Source of the DNA: Brevundimonas bullata
Lineage (GTDB): Bacteria > Pseudomonadota > Alphaproteobacteria > Caulobacterales > Caulobacteraceae
Direction of reading: 5' to 3'
Length of the DNA stretch: 64,000 bases
NCBI RefSeq assembly: GCF_003350205.1
Contig: NZ_QLLC01000017.1
Coordinates: forward strand, 1 to 64,000
The notes under the pieces: model-generated
The model's input: the letters and a program-made list of their open reading frames with translations, nothing else
What the model was told of the DNA's origin: nothing
Databases searched by the model: none
Made by a program: the position numbers and the translations under genes
In this document: positions 27,203 to 34,609 of the stretch, in pieces
Layout: the number at the start of each line of letters is the position of its first letter
Position numbering within the stretch: position 1 is the first letter of the stretch

Positions 27203-27955
27203 ATGCCCTTTACCGCCACCGTCCTGACCATGTTCCCCGAGGCCTTTCCCGGTCCGCTCGGCGTGTCGCTGATCGGCACCGCCTGGCGCGAGAAGGGGCT
27301 GTGGGATTTGCAGACGCTGGACATTCGGGCGTTTTCCGAAGATAAGCGCGGCTTCCTGGACGACACCCCCGCGGGTGGCGGTCCCGGTCAGGTGCTTAAA
27401 GCGGACGTGGTGGCCCGGGCTTTAGATAGTCTGGAAGGGCCGCCTCGGCCGCTTTTGTACATGAGCGCACGCGGTCGACCCCTGACGCAGGCGCGAGTGA
27501 CGGAATGGGCCAAGGCCGACGGAATCGTCGTGCTTTGCGGTCGTTTCGAGGGGGTGGACCAGCGGGTGCTAGACGCGCGCGGGTTCGAGGAGGTCTCCGT
27601 CGGAGACGCGGTGCTCGCCGGCGGCGAGGCTGCGGCCATGGTGGCGATCGAGGCGTGCGTACGACTGATCCCCGGGGTGCTTGGCGCGGCAGACAGCCTG
27701 TCGTCCGAAAGCTTCGAGGACGGTCTTCTGGAACACCCGCAGTACACGCGACCGCGGACGTTCGAGGGGCACGACATTCCCGAGGTGCTGCTGTCGGGCG
27801 ATCACAAGAAGATCGCGCAATGGCGAGAGGCGCAGCGGGAGGTGACGACGCAGGAACGGCGCCCGGACCTCTGGGCGGCGCATCTCGCAAAGACGATCGC
27901 GGAGCCTGGCTCCGCCAAATCAAAGGCAAAGGGCGCTAAAGCCCGAGGAGAATAG
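27203..27955 (+). CDS. trmD: tRNA (guanine-N1-)-methyltransferase
   Basis: A 250-residue SPOUT-class enzyme that methylates G37 of tRNA. Knot motifs are intact: [24 protein letters not shown] and [15 protein letters not shown]. The C-terminal tail is Lys/Ala-rich ([12 protein letters not shown]). It is two bases upstream of rplS. The usual partners rpsP and rimM are not upstream; a repeat and DUF885 gene occupy that place. Confidence 0.97.
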   Translation: MPFTATVLTMFPEAFPGPLGVSLIGTAWREKGLWDLQTLDIRAFSEDKRGFLDDTPAGGGPGQVLKADVVARALDSLEGPPRPLLYMSARGRPLTQARVTEWAKADGIVVLCGRFEGVDQRVLDARGFEEVSVGDAVLAGGEAAAMVAIEACVRLIPGVLGAADSLSSESFEDGLLEHPQYTRPRTFEGHDIPEVLLSGDHKKIAQWREAQREVTTQERRPDLWAAHLAKTIAEPGSAKSKAKGAKARGE

Positions 27956-27957
27956 AC

Positions 27958-28380
27958 ATGAACATTGTTCAGCAGATCGCTGCCGAAGAAAAAGCCCGCC
28001 TGCTCGAAGGCAAGACCATCCCCAACTTCCAGCCGGGCGACACCCTGCGCGTCTTCGTGAAGATCAAGGAAGGCGAGCGCGAACGTATCCAGGCGTTTGA
28101 AGGCGTCTGCATCGCCCGCGACAGCGGCGGCATCAACGAGACCTTCACGGTCCGCAAGATTTCCTTCGGTGAAGGCGTGGAGCGTCGCTTCCCGATCCTG
28201 TCGCCGAACATCGAGTCCATCGAAGTGAAGCGTCGCGGCGTCGTCCGTCGCGCCAAGCTGTACTACCTGCGCGACCGTCGCGGTAAGTCGGCCCGTATCG
28301 CAGAGCGCCAGACGGTTCGTCCGGCCAAGGGCGTGGCTGTTCCGGTCACGGGTTCGGACGACAAGGGCGACGAGGCTTAG
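27958..28380 (+). CDS. rplS: 50S ribosomal protein L19
   Basis: A 140-residue L19 with family segments [49 protein letters not shown] and [15 protein letters not shown] tail of about 25 residues extends past the minimal protein. A GAGGAGAATAGAC region upstream supplies the RBS. A strong terminator follows. Confidence 0.98.
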   Translation: MNIVQQIAAEEKARLLEGKTIPNFQPGDTLRVFVKIKEGERERIQAFEGVCIARDSGGINETFTVRKISFGEGVERRFPILSPNIESIEVKRRGVVRRAKLYYLRDRRGKSARIAERQTVRPAKGVAVPVTGSDDKGDEA

Positions 28381-28412
28381 TCTTAAGCCCCCGCTCTACG
28401 CTGAAAAGATCG

Positions 28413-28441
28413 AGGCCCCGGCGGAAACGCCGGGGCCTTTT
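28413..28441 (+). terminator. Intrinsic terminator after rplS
   Basis: An 11-base-pair stem AGGCCCCGGCG/CGCCGGGGCCT with a GAAA tetraloop followed by a short T run, ending the trmD-rplS transcript. Confidence 0.9.
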
Positions 28442-28498
28442 GTCATTCTTGGTGCGCTATCGCGCGCCGCGCGGCGTCGCGCTGCTTGAGCGCGGTTT

Positions 28499-28607
28499 CT
28501 CCCTCCCCTCATGGGGAGGGTGGTCGCGAAGCGACCGGGTGGGGCGGGCGAGGCGATACAGGCGCAGCGCTCAGCCTGCCAAAGCGCCCCCACCCATCTT
28601 CGCCCTT
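28499..28607. repeat. Palindromic intergenic repeat, family C (partial)
   Basis: Begins CTCCCCTCATGGGGAGGG and continues GTGGTCGCGAAGCGAC, close to the full copy at 46191-46344, but the right arm is reduced to a GCGCCCCCACCC segment. It lies between the rplS terminator and the convergent DUF2383-type gene. Confidence 0.75.
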
Positions 28608-28614
28608 CTGGCCG

Positions 28615-29100
28615 CTAATGCGGATGCAGCGGATTATCGGCGTCGTGCTGGCCTTCGAGGCTGCGTCGCAGGACGTGCATCTCGTCGTGACCGGCTTTGA
28701 CGGCGGCGTGGGCGCGGCGGATCGTCTCGCGAGTCGTGGCCGACAGGCTGTCGTCGTCCAGGGCGCGGTCGAATCGGGCCTGCAGGTGGGCCTCGCCGCG
28801 TTCGACCGAACCGACGACCGAGGCCTCATCCCGCATCAGGGCGTGCTTGATGTCCATGAAGGCGCGGTGCGCCTTGGCCAGGATGGAGCCCTCGTCCTCC
28901 GGGTGGCCGCCCATGCCGCGCACCGTGTCCTGCAGTTCGGTGGCGATCCGGCGCCGTTCGACGCTGCGGCTCAGAAAGAGGTCGCGATAACGCATCTCCT
29001 CGGTCTCGGCCGCCGCCTCGGCATAGCCGTCGGCGCTGTCGATCAGGCCTTCAGCGAGGCCGTTCAGAACCTTGATGTCGTGGCTATTGGGGCTGCTCAC
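28615..29100 (-). CDS. DUF2383 (PA2169-type) four-helix-bundle protein
   Basis: A 161-residue helical protein starting at GTG 29100 with CGGAGG six bases upstream; an in-frame extension to 29202 is not protein-like. It opens with DIKVLNGLAEGLIDSADGY and has EMRYRDLFLSR and DIKHALMRDEASVVGSVERGE, matching the ferritin-like DUF2383/PA2169 family, function unknown. It is downstream of kynA on the same strand. Confidence 0.85.
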   Translation of the reverse strand: MSSPNSHDIKVLNGLAEGLIDSADGYAEAAAETEEMRYRDLFLSRSVERRRIATELQDTVRGMGGHPEDEGSILAKAHRAFMDIKHALMRDEASVVGSVERGEAHLQARFDRALDDDSLSATTRETIRRAHAAVKAGHDEMHVLRRSLEGQHDADNPLHPH

Positions 29101-29214
29101 CAGAAACCTCCGTGGCTGACACAGGTAAAACCCGCGCCCCCGGCGAAGGTTGCCGGGCATAGACTGGCGCGAAGATCTGAGTTTGGGCGCGAGCGCGCCC
29201 AAACCGATTTCGCT

Positions 29215-30060
29215 CTAGAGCTTCGTCCGCAGCGACCATAGTTCGGGGAAGCAGCGGCGCTTCAGCGTCTCGACCAGATAGCCGACGCCGTCCGTGCCGC
29301 CCGTGCCCTGGCGACGGCCGATGATGCGCTCGACCGTCACCACGTGCTTGTGACGCCAGGTCAGCAGGGCGTCGTCCAGATCGACCAGCTTCTCGGCCAG
29401 CTGATACAGCGGCCACCAGCGCTCGGTGTCGCGGTAGACCTCCAGCCAGGCGGCCTCGACGCCTTCGGACGGCTCATAGGTCTGGCTGACGTCGCGGTTC
29501 AGCACCTCGGCGGGGACGGGCAGGCCGGCCTTGGAAAGCTGCAGCAGGGCGTCGTCATAGAGGCTGGGGGCTTCCATGGCGGCGAGCAGGGCCGCATGGG
29601 CCTCGGGCCGCTCGACGTGGAAGCGCAGGAAGCGCGGGTCCTTGAGGCCCAGCATAGTCTCCAGGCGGCGGAACTGGTCGCTCTGGAAGCCCGAGCTGGC
29701 GCCCAGGTCGCCGCGGAACTTCAGATAATCCGAAGGCGTCATGGTGGCCAGGATGTCCCAGCTCTGGGTCATCACGGCCTGGATGCGGCTGACGCGGGCC
29801 AGGCTCTTGTAGGCGGGCACCAGATCGCCGGCGCGGATCAGGCTCTGGGCCAGGGCCATCTCGTGCAGGATCTGCTTGAGCCACAGTTCCTTGGTCTGAT
29901 GGATGATGACGAACAGCATTTCGTCATGCTGGTCCGAGCGGGGGTGCTGGGTGCTGAGCAGGTCGTCGAGCGACAGGTAGCCGGCGTAGGTGATGCCGGC
30001 CGGCTCGTGCTTCGCCGTTTCGATCGCGTGAGCGCGAATGTCGTTCTTTGCGTCGGTCAT
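29215..30060 (-). CDS. kynA: Tryptophan 2,3-dioxygenase
   Basis: A 281-residue heme enzyme opening the indole ring of tryptophan to N-formylkynurenine. Recognisable segments are YAGYLSLDDLLSTQHP, DEMLFVIIHQTKELWLKQ, LGASSGFQSDQFR and WRHKHVVTVERIIG, the last containing the heme-ligand His. Length is standard. No other kynurenine-pathway gene is in the window. Confidence 0.97.
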   Translation of the reverse strand: MTDAKNDIRAHAIETAKHEPAGITYAGYLSLDDLLSTQHPRSDQHDEMLFVIIHQTKELWLKQILHEMALAQSLIRAGDLVPAYKSLARVSRIQAVMTQSWDILATMTPSDYLKFRGDLGASSGFQSDQFRRLETMLGLKDPRFLRFHVERPEAHAALLAAMEAPSLYDDALLQLSKAGLPVPAEVLNRDVSQTYEPSEGVEAAWLEVYRDTERWWPLYQLAEKLVDLDDALLTWRHKHVVTVERIIGRRQGTGGTDGVGYLVETLKRRCFPELWSLRTKL

Positions 30061-30115
30061 CCGTCACCTATCGCCGGATCAGGCCGCAAGGGCCAGCCCG
30101 GAGGCGGCGGAAAAA

Positions 30116-30646
30116 TCAGTTGGCGGCGCGAGGTTCGTTCGCGGCGGCGGCGGCCATCTGACGGCCATTGTCAAAGGCGTCGCGGGCGCCTTTGTAGACA
30201 AAGCCGTAGGTCGGATAGACCGTGGTGCCCAGGGCGTTGATCGGGTTGTACCAGACCTTGACCCGGCTCCAGTCGCCCGAGGGGGAGACGTCGACGACGG
30301 TGACGTTCTCCTCGACCTTGCCGCGGCTGCCGCCCCAGTTGGCGTGGGTCACACGGATGACGCGGTCGGTCAGGATGTCGGAAACGACGGCGACATGGCC
30401 CTTGTCCATGCGGCCATTGGGCTGAAACACCAGCACCGAGCCGGTTTCCGGGGCGCGGCCGGTGCGGAACTTGTCCACCGCCTGACGCCACCAGGTCCAG
30501 GCGTCGCCGAAGATGTTGATGCCCGAGAACATGCGCGCGAAGGTCACGCACTGCCAATAGGGGTCATCGGCCTTGGCCGGCGCGGGGCCGATCGCAAAGA
30601 AACCAAGGGTCGCCGCAACCGCGGCGGCTGTGAGCCGTTTCATCAT
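30116..30646 (-). CDS. Secreted CHAP-domain amidase
   Basis: A 176-residue exported protein with a signal peptide ending near APAKA. The CHAP domain has its catalytic Cys in WQCVTFARM, His in DKGHVAVVS and Asn/Asp partner in THANWGG. Such proteins cleave peptidoglycan amide bonds. Start with GGAGCA upstream; two successive ATGs make the exact first residue uncertain. It lies between kynA and the acyltransferase on the same strand. Confidence 0.85.
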   Translation of the reverse strand: MMKRLTAAAVAATLGFFAIGPAPAKADDPYWQCVTFARMFSGINIFGDAWTWWRQAVDKFRTGRAPETGSVLVFQPNGRMDKGHVAVVSDILTDRVIRVTHANWGGSRGKVEENVTVVDVSPSGDWSRVKVWYNPINALGTTVYPTYGFVYKGARDAFDNGRQMAAAAANEPRAAN

Positions 30647-30680
30647 CTGGCGTGCTCCCGACTAAAACGCGGACCAAGCC

Positions 30681-31808
30681 TTAGACGATAGTGTCCGAAG
30701 GTTGAAGAACCGTTTCCGACTGTTTCGCCGTGTGATCCACAGGTGCGCGTCGCCGGTCGGCCATCCCGCGCAACGCCTGTCGGGCCGGGCGTTCGATCAG
30801 GTGATAGGTGGCGGCGGCGGCTGCGATCAGACCCAGAATGATCCCCAACCACACGAGAACGTGAAGACGCTTGTCGTCTGCGCCCGTCGCGCGGGCGGCC
30901 AGATTGACCGCCAGAATCTGCCACGGGGCGCAGACCATATAGACCGAATAGCTGATCTCGCCGAGGTAGACGGCGGGCCTGGACCCCAGCCAGCCGGCGC
31001 GCCCATCGGGGATCGAGGCCAGGGCCAGGATCAGCAGACCGGCGGCCAGCACCGTGACGGCGTCCCAGGCCAGGACCGAGGCCGAGCCCACCATGACGAC
31101 GGCGGCGCTCAGCGCCAGCAGCCCGGCGCGGGGCAGGGGCGCGCGGCGATAGACCAGGTAGAGGGCGCAGCCGTAGGCGAAGCAGGGCACGATGCGCAGC
31201 GCCCCCCAGCGGAAGGTGGCCTCGGTCAGGGGGAAGCCCGCCAGACGCTCGAAGGCCGCGTAGAGCCCCATCAGGAAGACCGCCGCGCCCGCCGTCGCTA
31301 CCCAGGGGCGCTTCCTCAGCGGCCAGGCCGCCAGGGCGAACAGGGGGAAGGCCAGATAGGCGAACCACTCCGCCGAGATCGACCAGGACGGGTGGTTCCA
31401 GCCCGCCTCGCCGGCCAAGCCCCAGGCGTGCAGCATCAGCAGGTGGGCGGGCAGGGTCTTCCAGCTCAGCACGCTGTCGTCGATGCTCAGCCCCACAGCC
31501 ACCGCGCCCAGCCCCAGCGCCATGACGCCCAGCAGGGTGAAGAGGTGCAGGGGATAGACCCGCGCGATCCGCGCCCAGAGGAAGCCGCGATAGGAGAAGC
31601 GCTTTTCCGCGAAGGCGTTCAGATAGACGTGGCTGAGGATGAAGCCCGACAGGACGAAAAACAGCTCGACGCCCAGATAGCCCTTGGCCGCCAGGTTGGG
31701 CAGGAAGCCCACGTCGAGGTTGGGCCAGAAGGTGTAGAACACCACCCATAGCGCCGCCATGAACCGCAGGGCGGTCAGCGGGCGAAGGTCGACAGGCGTC
31801 GGGGTCAT
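30681..31808 (-). CDS. Acyltransferase-3 family membrane protein
   Basis: About 375 residues with ten hydrophobic helices, OafA/YrhL-type O-acyltransferase. Conserved pieces are LRFMAALW, YLGVELFFVLSGFILSH and the late EISYSVYMV. ATG 31808 fits the family start; the frame is open to 31847. The usual R-x10-H pair near the N-terminus is altered: Arg is present in LRF but the residue at the His position is Thr (VVFYTFW). It may acylate a surface glycan; the missing His raises doubt about activity. Confidence 0.85.
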   Translation of the reverse strand: MTPTPVDLRPLTALRFMAALWVVFYTFWPNLDVGFLPNLAAKGYLGVELFFVLSGFILSHVYLNAFAEKRFSYRGFLWARIARVYPLHLFTLLGVMALGLGAVAVGLSIDDSVLSWKTLPAHLLMLHAWGLAGEAGWNHPSWSISAEWFAYLAFPLFALAAWPLRKRPWVATAGAAVFLMGLYAAFERLAGFPLTEATFRWGALRIVPCFAYGCALYLVYRRAPLPRAGLLALSAAVVMVGSASVLAWDAVTVLAAGLLILALASIPDGRAGWLGSRPAVYLGEISYSVYMVCAPWQILAVNLAARATGADDKRLHVLVWLGIILGLIAAAAATYHLIERPARQALRGMADRRRAPVDHTAKQSETVLQPSDTIV

Positions 31809-31937
31809 GCGGCCACCATGGGATAGCGCCGCTTTGGGAAGCGTCAAGCGGCCTGGGGCTTCAGCAGCAAGACCGGCGCCAAGATCCCTTTCTTTCGCTC
31901 ATCCCGGCGCAGGGCAGGATGAGCGGGGGGAAGAGGG

Positions 31938-32393
31938 CTACTCGACCCGCCCGCTTTCGCCCGCCTTTTCGATCGCCGCGCTGGCGGCGGCGCAGCCGGT
32001 CAGGCTTTCGCCGCCGATCTCGACCTTGGCGGTCAGGGGATAGGTGCGGTCGCTCATGCCGTCCGAGCAGTCGGTGGCGGTCAAGGTCACGACCAGCGGG
32101 GCCTTGGCCTCGGTTTCCGTGGTCCAGACCGCGACCGTGCCTTGCAGCGCCGGGCCGGGGTTGGCGGCCTTCTGCTCGGGGCGGTCCACGCCGGAATAGG
32201 TCAGGCCGGCGGGCGTGATCTCGACGGCCCAGAAGGGTTCGGTCCCCAGCACGCGCAGCGGTTGGTCCAGATCGACCCCGGCCAGGGTGCGGGCCTCGGC
32301 GGCGGCGGCGGGCGCCTTTTCCGCCGTCGGCTGCGAACAGGCCGTGAGAGCGGCGAGGGCGGTCGCGGCGGCGATAAGAGAGGCGAGGCGCAT
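31938..32393 (-). CDS. Putative COG3650-like lipoprotein
   Basis: A 151-residue lipoprotein: signal MRLASLIAAATALAALTAC with lipobox LTAC, a low-complexity Ala/Glu linker, then LRVLGTEPFWAVEITPAGLTYSG and a C-terminal Cys pair (ATDCSDG, LTGCAAA) probably forming a disulfide. The GTEPFW segment is typical of a small exported domain family of unknown function. It is divergent from the methyltransferase. Confidence 0.7.
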   Translation of the reverse strand: MRLASLIAAATALAALTACSQPTAEKAPAAAAEARTLAGVDLDQPLRVLGTEPFWAVEITPAGLTYSGVDRPEQKAANPGPALQGTVAVWTTETEAKAPLVVTLTATDCSDGMSDRTYPLTAKVEIGGESLTGCAAASAAIEKAGESGRVE

Positions 32394-32490
32394 GGCGGGC
32401 TCCGTTTCAGGTCGAGGATCAGGAACCGCAGGCGCGATCCTGGGTCAAGGGGAGGCGCCAAACGCCTCGCGCTGGGTTATGGTCCCGGAC

Positions 32491-33648
32491 ATGACGAATC
32501 GCGTCGCCGCCCCTTCCGTTCCCCTGACCGCCTGCGAGTTCTTCGCGGGGGGCGGTCTGGCGGGCCTGGGCCTGTCCGGAGGCCTTGCCGGGTTCGACAC
32601 CGTCTTCGCCAACGACATCGACCCGATGAAGGCCCGCGCCTTTCGGGCCAACCACGCGGGGACGCGATTGGCCGAGGGCGACGTCTGGGATCTGACCCCC
32701 GCCGACATCCCCGGAACGCCGGACCTGTGCTGGGCCTCCTCGCCCTGCCAGGACGTCAGTCTGGCGGGCGCGCGCGGCGGGCTGAAGGCCGTGCGTTCGG
32801 GCGCCTTCTGGGGTTTCTGGAAGCTGATGCAGGGGCTGGACCTTGAGGGCCGTGCGCCCCGCATCATCGTCATCGAAAACGTCGCGGGCCTGCTGACCTC
32901 GGGCGAGGGGGCGGACTTCGAGGCCGTCTGCGCCGCCATGGTCGAGGCCGGATACCGCGTCGGCGCGCTGGAGATGGACGCGGCCCTGTGGCTGCCGCAG
33001 TCGCGACCGCGTCTGTTCGTGGTCGCCATGCGCGGGGTCGAGGGACCGACGGCGGCCGCGCCGAGCGGGCCGTTCCACACGCCGCGCCTGATCGCCGCCC
33101 ACGCCCGTCTGTCGGACGCGGTTCAGACGAACTGGGCCTGGTGGGCGCTGACCCCGCCGCCGCGCCGCAATCTGGATCTGTCCACGGTGCTGGAAGCCAG
33201 GGTTCCGGTCTTCACACAGACCCAGACCAAGACCCTGCTGGCCATGCTGTCGCCGCTGCATCGGGCGCGGCTGGACGCCATTCTAGCCTCGGGCGAACGC
33301 CGCGTGGGCGCCGCCTTCCGGCGGGTGCGCACCCTGGACGGGGTCAAGCATCAGCGGCTGGAACTGCGCTTCGACGGGCTGGCGGGCTGTCTGCGCACGC
33401 CGTCCGGCGGCTCGTCGCGGCAATATGTGCTGATCTGCGACAAGGGGCGGGCTAAGATGCGTCGTCTGACCGGGCGCGAGGCGGCGCGGCTGATGGGCGT
33501 CTCGGACGACTACGCCCTGCCGACCAGCGAAAGCGCGGCCTTGAAGCTGATGGGGGATGCGGTCGCCGTGCCGGTGGTCGAGGCCCTGACGCGGCAGCTG
33601 TTCGAGCCCGCGTTGGGCGTCGAAGCAGATGGGGCGGTCGCCGCCTAA
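32491..33648 (+). CDS. DNA (cytosine-5) methyltransferase, solitary
   Basis: A 385-residue C5-cytosine methyltransferase. Motif I is ACEFFAGGGLAGLGL, the catalytic Cys is in SSPCQDVSLAGARGG (motif IV), then IVIENVAGLL (VI), LPQSRPRLFVV (VIII), and RRLTGREAARLMG (IX/X) near the end. No restriction endonuclease is adjacent, so it is an orphan, either regulatory or a relic. Its stop overlaps the convergent gene at 33645-33947 by four bases. The recognition sequence cannot be predicted by eye. Confidence 0.92.
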   Translation: MTNRVAAPSVPLTACEFFAGGGLAGLGLSGGLAGFDTVFANDIDPMKARAFRANHAGTRLAEGDVWDLTPADIPGTPDLCWASSPCQDVSLAGARGGLKAVRSGAFWGFWKLMQGLDLEGRAPRIIVIENVAGLLTSGEGADFEAVCAAMVEAGYRVGALEMDAALWLPQSRPRLFVVAMRGVEGPTAAAPSGPFHTPRLIAAHARLSDAVQTNWAWWALTPPPRRNLDLSTVLEARVPVFTQTQTKTLLAMLSPLHRARLDAILASGERRVGAAFRRVRTLDGVKHQRLELRFDGLAGCLRTPSGGSSRQYVLICDKGRAKMRRLTGREAARLMGVSDDYALPTSESAALKLMGDAVAVPVVEALTRQLFEPALGVEADGAVAA

Positions 33649-33947
33649 TATTGAAGGTCGTCGTCTTCGGCTTCGTCGCGGCCCGGGTCCAGATGGTTGT
33701 CCACCTGATCGTCCCAGCCTTCGCGATCAGAGCGAAACGCAAGGCTCATTAACAGCCAGGCCAGGCCGACGGTGCACAGCACGCCCAGGCCCATGGCGAT
33801 CCAGCCGTGGATGGACATCGGTCCGCCGTCGATCAGTCGCCAGTACCCGGCCAGACCGAGGGTGGCGACAGCGGCGATGACGACCGCCAGGCCGAGGGCC
33901 AGCAGGAAGCGTCCTGCCCGACCTTCGACCCGGGGCGTCTTCATCAC
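33645..33947 (-). CDS. Small two-helix membrane protein
   Basis: A 100-residue protein with helices at about residues 12-33 and 47-68, and an acidic C-terminal tail (DQVDNHLDPGRDEAEDDDLQY). No family is recognised. It lies seven bases after ydbL on the same strand, so it may be the last gene of the ydbH-ynbE-ydbL operon. Confidence 0.65.
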   Translation of the reverse strand: MMKTPRVEGRAGRFLLALGLAVVIAAVATLGLAGYWRLIDGGPMSIHGWIAMGLGVLCTVGLAWLLMSLAFRSDREGWDDQVDNHLDPGRDEAEDDDLQY

Positions 33948-33953
33948 GTCAGA

Positions 33954-34313
33954 TCAGCGCTGGACCCACTGGCCCGCGGCGTTCTTGTACCACTGACCCG
34001 AGCTGATGCGCGGCAGCAGCTGGGTTTCGAACATCCGGGCGCCGGCTACTTCGGCCGTGGTGCCGGCGTCGGCGGCGCTGCGGGCATAGGCCTGACGACG
34101 ACCGGCGTTGATGGCGGCGACAGCAGCCTGGGTGTCCGGTTGGACCGAGGTGCGCACGCCGAGGTAGCCGTCGGCCTGCTCGCCGACGGCGCCGGCGGCC
34201 TTGGCCTGATCGACCAGAGCCTTTTGCGAGGCGGTCTGGGCCACGGCGGCGCCGGCGGCGACACCCAGAGCAGCGACGGCGGCGACGGCGACGAAGAGTT
34301 TACGATGGTTCAT
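33954..34313 (-). CDS. ydbL: YdbL-family (DUF1318) periplasmic protein
   Basis: A 119-residue protein with a signal peptide ending near AVAQT. The DUF1318 region contains ALVDQAKAAGAVGEQADGYLGV, then INAGRRQAYARSAADAGTT, and ends in the conserved SGQWYKNAAGQWVQR. It is downstream of ynbE and ydbH, the arrangement known from Escherichia coli. There the three proteins form an intermembrane phospholipid transport set in which YdbL acts on YdbH-YnbE assembly. Confidence 0.88.
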   Translation of the reverse strand: MNHRKLFVAVAAVAALGVAAGAAVAQTASQKALVDQAKAAGAVGEQADGYLGVRTSVQPDTQAAVAAINAGRRQAYARSAADAGTTAEVAGARMFETQLLPRISSGQWYKNAAGQWVQR

Positions 34314-34335
34314 GTTCAGCCCCTTTCTTGAACGG

Positions 34336-34521
34336 TCAGAACAGGTTGGGATTTTCGCGCAGGAGGTTCTGCAGTTCCTGGTCGAGCTTGATGCGGATGT
34401 CGGCGTCCAGCTTGGCGTTGATCTGCAGCGGCTCGCTGAATTTGATGTTCACGGTCGGCGTGCACGCTGCGACGCCAACGGCGGCGAGGCCGAGCAGGCC
34501 GATCTGACGCTTGCTGATCAT
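34336..34521 (-). CDS. ynbE: YnbE-family lipoprotein
   Basis: A 61-residue outer-membrane lipoprotein: MISKRQIGLLGLAAVGVAAC with lipidated Cys20, then TPTVNIKFSEPLQINAKLD, the YnbE pattern, ending in LLRENPNLF. GGAG lies upstream of ATG 34521; the longer frame to 34647 is not protein-like. In Escherichia coli YnbE binds the C-terminus of YdbH in the outer membrane by beta-strand stacking. Confidence 0.88.
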   Translation of the reverse strand: MISKRQIGLLGLAAVGVAACTPTVNIKFSEPLQINAKLDADIRIKLDQELQNLLRENPNLF

Positions 34522-34609
34522 GGGGCCGAACTCCGAAGGCGGCGGTTGAGGTCGTGACGATCTAACGCCGTCGCGGGTGAATGGGTTCTGAACAAAGCGG
34601 CGCCGTATC

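Noticed and set aside
31896..31925. Inverted repeat CGCTCATCC/GGATGAGCG as a terminator
   Set aside because: It lies 13 bases downstream of the lipoprotein gene but lacks a T run on that strand.
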